A stretch of 64,000 nt of DNA from Lophium mytilinum (lineage: Eukaryota; Ascomycota; Dothideomycetes; Mytilinidiales; Mytilinidiaceae). The stretch spans positions 3,068,215-3,132,214 of the forward strand of contig MU004181.1 in assembly GCA_010093605.1 (NCBI GenBank), read 5' to 3'. Below, one piece after another: positions 55,937 through 64,000 of this stretch. The position numbers were made by a program, and so were the translations under genes. Each line of letters starts with the position of its first letter. Position 1 is the first letter of the stretch. The notes under the pieces were generated by a model, which ran no database searches, had not been told where the DNA came from, and saw only the letters and a list, made by a program, of their open reading frames with translations.

Positions 55937-58900
55937 CTAATCCTCGTCGGAGGTGAAGACTTCCTCGCCACGCTGGAGATGATGTTAGCTTTTGTCAATG
56001 TGGAAAGGGTATTGAGGGTGCGTAAACTAACCTTGCGACGGGCCATACGGTCCTTCTTCTTCTTCCGCATCTCAGCGCTAGTGAGCTTCTTCTTCTTTCC
56101 GCCTCCGGTAATCTTGTTACCCATGGCATCGAACTTCTCCTCTTCTTCGCCCTTCTCGGTCAACCGAGGTCCGGCACCCTGACCTTGCACCCAGTTGTGG
56201 CCGGAAGGAGTCATCTTTCCGTCCATGACGGCCCAGACTTCCTCAGTCAGATCGCGAGTGAACTCGGCGGAGTGAGTGATGATGATGACACCACCCTCGA
56301 AAGCCTTGATGGCCTTGGAGAGCGCTCCAAGGGAGTCACGGTCGAGGTAGTTGGTAGGCTCGTCCAAGACGATCAAATGCGGTCGCTGCCACGAGCAAGC
56401 GGCGAGGACGACCTTGACACGCTGACCACCAGACAGACCACGCATACGGGAATGGGACACAAGCTCAGCATCGAGACCGAAGTTGGCGCAGTGAGACTCA
56501 ATCTCCTTTCGGACGAGAGGACGGAACTGACCGCTTGCAAGGGCCTCCTTTTGATCGACCTCAGCAACCATTTTGGCGTGCGAGGCAAGGATCTCAGTTC
56601 GCGGAATCCAGGCGTTGTCAGCAGTCATCATGGGCGTCCAGCGCTCGTTCTTCAACCCAATGTTCTCACCAAGAGCGAACGAACACTCATACTCGTAGGA
56701 GTTCTTGAACTTCCTACGCGAGTGGATACCGATGACTCGTCGAGGGGTGTTCTCAATCTTGTAAACCTTGTCCATGGCCTTCTCATCCTCGTCGGTGATG
56801 ATCTTGTTGGCACGGTCCATGGTCTCGCGATCCTCACCAGTCTGGAAACGCCACTGGATGTACTCCGAGGGAGTGGAGTCAAGATGGTGATCGATATGGG
56901 CGAAAGCGTGTTGCTTGATGTAGGCGATACGGATGTTCTCGTGCTGATAGACCTCACCCGCTGTTGGGATGAGCTCACCAGTCAAGACGTTGACGAGAGT
57001 AGATTTGCCAGCACCATTGGGACCGATGACGGCAATACGCGAACCGAGCGAGCACTGGAAGGAGATACCAGAAATCTGGGGTCTTGGGGTACCCTCGTAC
57101 TGGAAGCTCATGTTGGTGACACGAATGATGGCCTTCGCCTTGGTCTTGACACCCTCGAGGAAACCGGGTTCGGGGAACTTGAACTCCATATCGGAAGCGC
57201 TGAGCTCATGGTAGGACTTGGCAGATGGAACACGCCTGACGAACTCAGAGAGGTTACCACGATAACGCTTTAGCTTGAAGCGCTCATAGTGGATAACATG
57301 TTGAACGACGTTGTCCAAGAACTTGCTGTCGTGAGAAATGATGATGGATGTGCAGGGCGAGTTGACGAGGTACTGTTCTAGCCACTTGACGTTCTTGACA
57401 TCCAAATGGTTGGTAGGCTCGTCCAGCAACAGAATATCAGGAGATTCGAAGACAGCACGGGCAAGAGCCAACTTCATCTTCCAGCCACCAGAGAGCGAAG
57501 TGATGGGTCCAGCGTACATCTCCTCGGAGAAACCGAACTCGAGGAGTGTGGCCTCGACATCTTTCTGAGAAGTGTTGATGTTAACGCTAGCAAGCTTCTT
57601 GAGTGTCCACTCAATGACAGTCTGTTCGGTGTCGGCGGAGTCGAGATCGTGCTCGACGTAGACGGTCTTGACCTCGCTCTGCTTGGGGAAGCCCTCGACC
57701 TGCTCGTTGTTGATGGCGCGCATGAGGGTTGTCTTTCCGGAACCGTTGGGTCCTAGAAGGCCGTAGCGCTGGCCACGCTTCAGACGGAGATGCGTTTGAT
57801 TTAGCAGAATCTTGGCACCATAAGCCAAGTTGAATGTGCAGTTGCAGAGGTCCTCGCCCTCTTCCTCATCAGGCTCAACCTCGTTCTCCTCAGCAGCACC
57901 AGGAAGGCTCTTCTTGCGGAGGCTGTCGGCAACTTCCTTGGCTACCTCATCACCGGCAACAGCACCAATGTAGGCGATGGTGTTTTGTTCCCAGCTGTAC
58001 AGCTCGTGGTCCTTCTCGTCTATAAGCTGGCCACCAATGGCGGCAATGTAAGTAAGAATTGGGTCGAACTTGGCATCGGCCTTGGTCTTGGAAGGAAGCG
58101 ACTGCTTCAAGCTAGCAAGAACAGTGGCGATGTCACCAGCTTTTGAAAGCTCGGGGATCTTGCCATCCTTGACGTCTCCGACGCGGATGAGGGTGTCTAG
58201 ACCCTGGCGGGTCTTCTCACGAGCCTCGGGGTCGGCGAGGGTGTCGAAGTTCGATTCGAGCTTGGGCATCAGCTTGGGCAGGAAAGCGGCAACGATCTGG
58301 GGATCCTCGACGAGCTTGCACATGTTGTCGATGATGACGGCGCTCTTTCGCTTGATGGCGGTCTCGCGTTCGACGAGACCACGCTCGAGAAGAGGCACCA
58401 TGATAGCCAATGTAGGCTCGTGGACGTCGGTAACGAAAGTAGTGGCACCGAGCAAGTGAACAGTTTCGGGGACGTTCTCTGGCTTGGCGATACACTTGAT
58501 CAGCTCGGGAATAAAGCGCTCAATATCTTTGTTGGAAATGAGAGCACAGAGCTTCTCCATGGTAGCGTAGGCGGCCTTCTTGACCTCGGGCTTTGTGTCC
58601 CACATGGCCTCAGAGATAACGGGAATCAGGTCTGGCACGCGGTAAGCCAGCTGAGCCGCAGAAGTCTTGCAGAGGATCTCGATGCACTGGAGATCGATCA
58701 TCTTTTCGGGCCACTTCTGGGTAGTGCGAAGCGAGTTGATAATGGCCGGGATAACGACCTTGACGGCGTATGGGTTCGAAGCCTCGACGATGGCCTTGGA
58801 GGCAGACTGAGCGGCCACCTTGACGGGGGTCATCTTATCGGCGACAGCGGCCAGCGTGCTGGGGAGCAGGCTGACGAGGTATGGTTCGATGGCAGGAGAG

Positions 58901-59293
58901 ACGGTGCCATGCTGGGCAATGTTCTGGATGGCATTGAGAGCGCGTTCCCGGGCGTTGGCATCCTTCTTGCTGGCAAGCTGCTTCTTCAACAGCTCGACGA
59001 ACCTGTTATCTGCTGTCAGCGGGGCGTTCCTGCAATATTGCGACGGTGCGGACGAAGCGAGGTCTCCGGAATGTGCGCGTAGGCGGGAAAACTTACTTGT
59101 TGGGCACTTCGCCCTCCTCGATGTCGCCGTTGATGAAGGTGGCCAGGCCCTGCGAGGCAGCGTTCACTTCATCCTGGGTCTTCGAGACGGTCAGCTTGGA
59201 GAACAGGTCGTCGAGGACCTTGAGCGATTTTGAGTTTTCCGCCTTGACGGTGGCGGGGTTGTGGGGGGCGGCCATGTCTGCTGCTGGAGCCAT
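55937..59293 (-). CDS. TEF3/YEF3: Translation elongation factor 3 (ABC-F ATPase)
   Basis: Fungus-specific ATPase that frees deacylated tRNA from the ribosomal E site. 1067 aa from exons 59097-59293, 56032-59002 and 55973-adjacent last exon 55937-55972 (GT-AG introns of 94 and 59 nt). Residues 1 to about 320 are HEAT repeats ([32 protein letters not shown]). ABC1: Walker [15 protein letters not shown], signature [16 protein letters not shown], Walker [16 protein letters not shown]2: [15 protein letters not shown], signature [13 protein letters not shown], Walker [13 protein letters not shown]; the chromodomain insertion ([20 protein letters not shown]) lies between them. The Lys/Arg tail ([20 protein letters not shown]) binds ribosomes. 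The last exon is 36 nt and encodes [11 protein letters not shown]. Confidence 0.97.
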
Positions 59294-61507
59294 GTGTGTG
59301 TGTATGGGGGTCGAGTCGAGGGCGTAGTGAAAAAGTTTTGTGCGGGCGATAAGGCTTTTATAGAGGGGCGGCGGGCGGTCAAAGGCGCTCTGACTTTGAG
59401 CGCTCTGATAGTGAAAGAGGGCGCTCTAGTGGGGTATCTCGGACGTGCAGCGACGCGGTGGAGACGCTCTGCGCTCTATGCAAGTGCAGAGGACAGACGG
59501 TCGGGGCAAGGAGAGCAGGCCTGGTGTAGGCACGAGGTGAGGGGAGAGAGGGTGGTGAGAGGGAGAAGGCAAAGGACGAGGGGCTGGCTTTTTGAACTGC
59601 CTGGCGAAAAAAAAGTGGTGCACGGGCCAGGCCAGGACCGTGGTAAACTGTCACCAGCTAGGTAAAGCGTCCCATCAGAATCAGAGCGTCTTTGCAGCCG
59701 CCTACGGTAAACTACCAGGCACAGCGCCCATCAGAATCAGAGTATCCGTAGTATCTTTGCAGCCCGCTCCATTCACCATGTCGAATTGCACATGACTCCC
59801 ATGTGAGCCGAGTGTCTAACCGTGGAATGCTTCACCTTTGCGATGATTCGAGGATCCACCAATTACTCGAGGATGATTCGAGAAGTTATTTCGCCACCTA
59901 GAACACCCCCGGGTACTGACCATCCTGCGTGCAAGCTTACGGACGCCATATTGGGGGCTCTGATACGCAGCATGCCGAGCCTCTCCAGGATCCCGCCTTG
60001 AATCCACCAATCCAGCTCAAGCCTCGAGGCATCGCCTGCGAGGGACGAAGCACAGCCGCCGGTGTTGCAACTAGAACCTGTCCATTTTCGTCTTCTGGAA
60101 CGGCCCTAAATTCCTCTCTGCACACACATTTCGAAACGGCCCCTCGGTAGGCCAGCTCGAGTCTTCGATCGCATGCCCGGATGTTTCCCGGATGTTACTC
60201 CCTTGGGCATCTGGCCCGGGAGGTACTCGCCGCTCCCAACAAACTACTCTGTGGCAACTAGCTCGCCCTAGCTCGAGCGACCAGGTCGGCAGCCGCGCCG
60301 AAGTCTTCGAGAAGGTCGTGGGAGCGGTGAGCGGAGGCCCAATGGCATCCCCGCCATCAGCCAGATGCATGAAACCTTAGATGTACCAGATTCACTATCC
60401 GAGGACGAACTAGCTATGCCCGTCTAAGCATGCGATGGATGAATGATTGGGCTAGAAGGGGTGAGACGGTTGGAATTCTGTTGTCCCAGCAGCTTCTGTT
60501 TCCGGCTGCCTCAGTATCATATAGGTTTAAAGTAGTAATTCATTTCTAAAGAACATTCTTCCCATACTCTTCAGTGAACGTGTTTTCTTGCACCGAGGCT
60601 CGAGCCTCTTCTTATGACCGGCCAGCAGGACCTTGACACACGCAATCTAGATCCACGTTACGCACAGATTCGCGTTCCCCGAGCCAGCCATTTCCCCTGC
60701 CCTGGCAATCGTAGCCCTGCAGCCAAAGTCCTCGAATCACCACTCATCACTATTTTGATCACTCTCTCGCTTGATCCGTAGCCTCCCTCACCGCCCACCG
60801 CCAAACAAATCGGCCTATACCAAGGCCATGGTGCACAGATCCTCCCCCAAGTCTACCCGTCGTCCTCGATAAACCCCAGGTTTCCCCCACATAAGCACGA
60901 TAAGATACGCACTCCACATCACGCTTGCGCCGATAGCAGCGCTGTGGCGTTCTGCTCGCCGCCTCGAGCGCTTTCGTGTCCAAGGGCCGGATGCGCCACT
61001 CAGGCTAGGGGTATAGAGTACAAAGCCTCGAACATTGGCCTTGTGGTCTTCCTTCAATGATGAAGAGAATCGAATCCTATTATTATACACGCTCTGAACG
61101 GCAAGTCCAGACTAGAAGAAAGTGCTTGGCGTCGTTATCATACATGTCGTGTAACTCCCTGATCGCCACGTGATGTATCGTTCATTGTGTATGGGGCATG
61201 TTATAAGACTGAGTGCGTTGCATAAACGATATCGCGTGTCACGAGCATGTGCTTTGCAGGCTTAGATCTGGTAGAGACAAGATTGGAGGTACTTTACGAT
61301 ACAGACAACACGATCTACACGCGAAGAACGACATCACAGCCCCGACGCTCTACGTGCATGAAGCTACACCCTTGAATTCCAGTCCCAGCCCAGTTCCAGT
61401 CCGAGGCCCAGAGAGTTCCCGTTGTACAAGCGCTGGAAGCAAATAACCCCGTCCTCGTTATCGCCACCTCTTCAACTCCACACTCCACATTAATCGCTTT
61501 TCATAAT
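59294..61507. other. Intergenic, 2.2 kb
   Basis: eEF3 promoter on the left and MDH1 3' flank on the right. A degenerate tandem duplication lies at 59,640-59,765. Between 60.1 and 61.1 kb a few short frames on both strands have no supporting domain. No tRNA seen. Confidence 0.5.
59640..59765. repeat. Degenerate tandem duplication in the eEF3 promoter
   Basis: The phrase CCCATCAGAATCAGAG and a following TCTTTGCAGCC occur twice, about 57 bp apart; the second copy has a short insertion (TATCCGTAGTA). Confidence 0.75.
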
Positions 61508-62832
61508 TCACGGGTTCGACTTGACAAAGTCAATGCCCTTCTGGATGTTGCCCTTCAAGTCGCCCAAGCAGACATCGAGGAGCTTCTGTTCGTAGTCGGT
61601 GATCTTGCCGACGGGGTGGATCTTCTCCACGCCGTTGGGGCCGAGCTCCACGTTGGAGGCGAAGAATTCGACGCCCTGGTCTTTGTACAAAGGCGAGTCA
61701 ACGAAGGTAGGCTCGATGACGTTCTTCTGGCCCTGGGAAGCCTTGAGCAAGCTCTCGGCGAAGCGGGCACCAGCCATGGCCATGGAGAGGGTTGCGGAGC
61801 CGGCACCGTCCTTGGCCTGGACGACCTCGTCACCACCGAATTGGACGCGGCGGACGTACTCATCGAGAGTAGTGCCGGTGAGGCTGTAGCCGGATTGCGA
61901 GAGGAGAGGAACGATGGTGGCGCCGGAGTGTCCACCGACAACGGTGATGTTCTCGTTGGCCGGATCGGTGTTCTTGAGCTGGGAGATGAAGCGGGAAGCG
62001 CGGACGACGTCGAGGGTGGTGACACCGAAGAGACGCTTGGGGTTGTACACACCCCGGGCCTTGAAGACCTCGGCGGTGATGGGGACGGTGGAGTTGACCT
62101 ATATACTATGAGTACGGAGTCGTCGGACACGCTTGGAATGGTCGATTGTGCGTACCGGGTTAGAGATGATCAAGATGTTGGCTTCAGGAGCGTGCTCGGC
62201 AGCCGCCTTGGCCAAGTCTCGCACAATCGAGGCATTCGTGTTGAAGAGATCTAGAAACGTAATCAGAGAAATTTGCGCGAGAAATTGCTTGAGACCTTAC
62301 CATCACGGGTCATGCCGGGCTTGCGAGGCACACCAGCGGGAATGAGAACGATCTCGCTGCCCCTCAGAGCATCGCCGAGTCCAGAGGGTGTGGGGTCATA
62401 TCCTCGAACCTTCGCATGTTAGCCATTGATGCCATTCCACACTATCCTAGCAATCCATACCTCGCTCTTGGTGTTGATGTGTCCAATGTCCGCAGCGACA
62501 CCTGTGTTGTTCCAGCGTCAGACGTGCACACTTGACGACCCGGCCCAAGGGAAGCTGTACCTGGAGCTAGACGGATATCGTAGAGAGCGAGCTGGGAAAC
62601 TCTCGGGTTGAGCTTCAATAGCAGCGACAGAGGCTGGCCAATGCCACCGGCAGCACCGAGGACGGTGACCTTGGATGCCTATAAACCGAAGAATTAGCTT
62701 CAATGCTATGGGTGTTGAGAACCCGGCGGGATGCTCTAAAAGCAATACAAGCCGAGGCCGGCGTACCTGGCGGGTAGAGGCAGAGAAGGACCGCCTCTGG
62801 ACGGCTCCGAAGACGTGGCGGGCGGTGAACAT
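61508..62832 (-). CDS. MDH1: Mitochondrial malate dehydrogenase
   Basis: NAD-dependent malate/oxaloacetate interconversion in the TCA cycle, matrix. About 340 aa over six exons; introns lie near 62100-62155, 62250-62300, 62407-62462, 62500-62565 and 62679-62765. The start [20 protein letters not shown] at 62832 is a typical presequence, cut near STRQASKVTV. NAD site [37 protein letters not shown] with the substrate Arg, ISNPVNSTVPI, and the active-site Asp-His pair as LDVVRASRF and [13 protein letters not shown]. The C-terminus ends FVKSNP. No Ser-Lys-Leu, so not peroxisomal. Complete. A miniature LTR element sits just upstream. Confidence 0.96.
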
Positions 62833-63031
62833 GATGTAGAGAGTGGAGTTGGAGACGGGATGCAAGAATTGGGCGGTGGGATGGAGGGATGGAGGTGTAG
62901 TCGGAAGTGGTGCTAATTTTTGACGAGCACCTGGCACAGAGACGGGGAGCTATGGGCGCACGGCGGCAGCCGGAGCGAACAAAAAAGCCTCATAGTCGCG
63001 GCACACAACACCACGCCCAGCATCACCACTC
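62833..63031. promoter_or_regulatory. Proximal MDH1 promoter
   Basis: 199 bp left between the MDH1 start codon and the miniature element. Core promoter and leader must lie here or inside the element; no clear TATA box is seen. Confidence 0.4.
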
Positions 63032-63145
63032 TGTTAGATTATGACAATCACCCACAGCAATCAATGCTAGTAGCAAACAGGGTCGTTCCATATACATAAT
63101 GTAGCGTCCCAACCCAATATTAGATGCTACGGCCTACAATCAACA
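63032..63145. repeat. Left terminal repeat of TRIM-like element 2
   Basis: 114 bp, matches 63596-63709 with about five transitions. Confidence 0.88.
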
Positions 63146-63595
63146 GGTAATAAGCCCGGCTTTATTTAACGCTGCCGCCTAAGCCTCAGGTCGTCCGCCT
63201 GTTCCCACTGCAGGGTGTTACTAGCAGATCTTTTCCACGTCCACCATTATCAGCATGCTTTCCTAGATGCCTTCTTGGATGCATTCCTAGATGCACTTCC
63301 TAGATGCATATCAGCCATCGTCATTAGATACCGCCATCGCCATAGGATACTAGCCATCACCACAAGATGTTAGTCATCATTACAGGTTATCAGCCATCAT
63401 CAATACCGGACGCCTCTCTTCTTCACCATTACATCAATCCTGCCTGCCATCATTATAGGATGCTGCTTCTCTTAGCCATCACACGCTCTTTGCTGCACTC
63501 ATCGGCATACGCTCCTTTCTATCTTTTATCACTAGATACTCTCCATCAAGGAGGTTTCCCACCATTATTTCTTGCTGTAAGCGCTTAAGAGGGGC

Positions 63596-63709
63596 TGTTG
63601 GATTATGACAATCACCCACAGCAATTAATGCTAGTAGCAAACAGGGTCGTTCCATGTACATAATGTAGCGTCCCAACCCAATATCAGATGCTACGGCCTG
63701 CAATCAACA
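63596..63709. repeat. Right terminal repeat of TRIM-like element 2
   Basis: 114 bp; followed by target copy CACTC at 63710-63714. Confidence 0.88.
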
Positions 63710-63714
63710 CACTC

Positions 63715-64000
63715 TCATTGTCCATTATTGATTGAGTGAGAGAAATCTAATCGTACCAGTTAGAGGCACCACTGCCCTTTCAAGCTAGTCAATCTAAGTC
63801 CGTAAAGCACTGACCGCAGCAATCGGCTGCCATGCACTTGGCTGCTCCTTATCAGCATTTAGTTAGGCGTATCTTCAAGGTGACACTTCTTCGCACAACC
63901 TGCTGTTCTTCTATCTTCATTGTTGTGATTCCTGCGGTTTGCCGGCCTTGAAACTTTTCCACAAGCCTTCCCCATACAAGTCGGTACCCGGCATACCAAA
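63715..64000. other. Window end, no gene seen
   Basis: 286 bp after the second element; nothing recognised. Confidence 0.5.

Larger units (their letters stand above)
63032..63709. mobile_element. Second miniature LTR element (TRIM-like), different family
   Basis: 678 bp: direct terminal repeats of 114 bp at 63032-63145 and 63596-63709, both TGTT...CAACA, around 450 bp of internal DNA. Target duplication CACTC flanks it (63027-63031 and 63710-63714). The repeats differ at about five positions, every one a C-to-T type change in a CpA/TpG setting, which fits RIP. Internal DNA is non-coding, with imperfect repeats of CCTAGATGCA and AGCCATCA, and ends with a purine-rich AAGAGGGG before the right repeat. 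Structurally whole, non-autonomous. Repeat sequence is unrelated to the first element apart from the ends. Older than element 1 or hit by RIP. Confidence 0.86.

Noticed and set aside
56185-57273. 362-codon open frame on the plus strand
   Set aside because: Exactly antisense to the conserved ABC domains of eEF3; long antisense frames are a by-product of its biased codon use. No domain of its own.
60759-61090. Small membrane-like protein on the minus strand
   Set aside because: One hydrophobic stretch in a 91-codon frame, overlapped by another frame; no further support.
1-64000. CRISPR arrays, bacterial operons, riboswitches
   Set aside because: None seen; the sequence is fungal nuclear DNA with spliced genes.

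Overview
The window is nuclear DNA of a filamentous ascomycete (Pezizomycotina; the class cannot be fixed from sequence alone). The evidence is many short 46-190 nt introns with fungal donors, CTAAC/CTGAC-type branch sites and AG acceptors, a Zn2Cys6 regulator, a HET-domain gene, the fungus-specific elongation factor eEF3, and repeat copies that differ almost only by C-to-T type changes, as RIP (repeat-induced point mutation) produces. About 24 genes can be supported on both strands, most of them conserved housekeeping genes with canonical introns.

Layout. 1-7 kb, all minus strand: choline/ethanolamine phosphotransferase, a mitochondrial NIPSNAP protein and the import receptor TOM70. 7.5-13.1 kb: an aminodeoxychorismate lyase-like enzyme, then a divergent pair of Zn2Cys6 regulator and 14-TM MFS exporter. 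13.5-15.2 kb: an RGG plus zinc-knuckle protein I do not recognise, followed by 3 kb without a confident gene. 18.3-25 kb: a secreted DUF3455-type protein, a hypothetical spliced gene, an alpha/beta hydrolase, the COMPASS subunit Bre2 and an ankyrin protein. 26-30 kb: a large secreted-protein gene split by a 662-bp LTR miniature element. 30-39 kb: a MYND protein with an internal duplication, eIF2-alpha, a 495-bp inverted-repeat transposon (MITE), a HET-domain gene and a SAP-domain membrane protein. 39.9-47.3 kb: an Mme1-like mitochondrial carrier, a secreted zincin and the vacuolar channel Yvc1. 49.5-59.3 kb: adrenodoxin-type reductase Arh1, a four-TM fungal protein, a BTB protein and eEF3. 61.5-64 kb: mitochondrial malate dehydrogenase, with a second LTR miniature element about 200 bp upstream of its start.

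There is no biosynthetic cluster. A mitochondrial theme recurs (TOM70, NIPSNAP, Mme1, Arh1, Mdh1), but the genes are scattered. The main observations are: two different miniature LTR elements, each with 5-bp target duplications, one in a coding region and one in a promoter; a RIP-marked MITE; and three splice features that simple ORF reading would miss (a 10-nt microexon, a GC-AG intron, and a stop-free 54-nt intron inside a zinc cluster).
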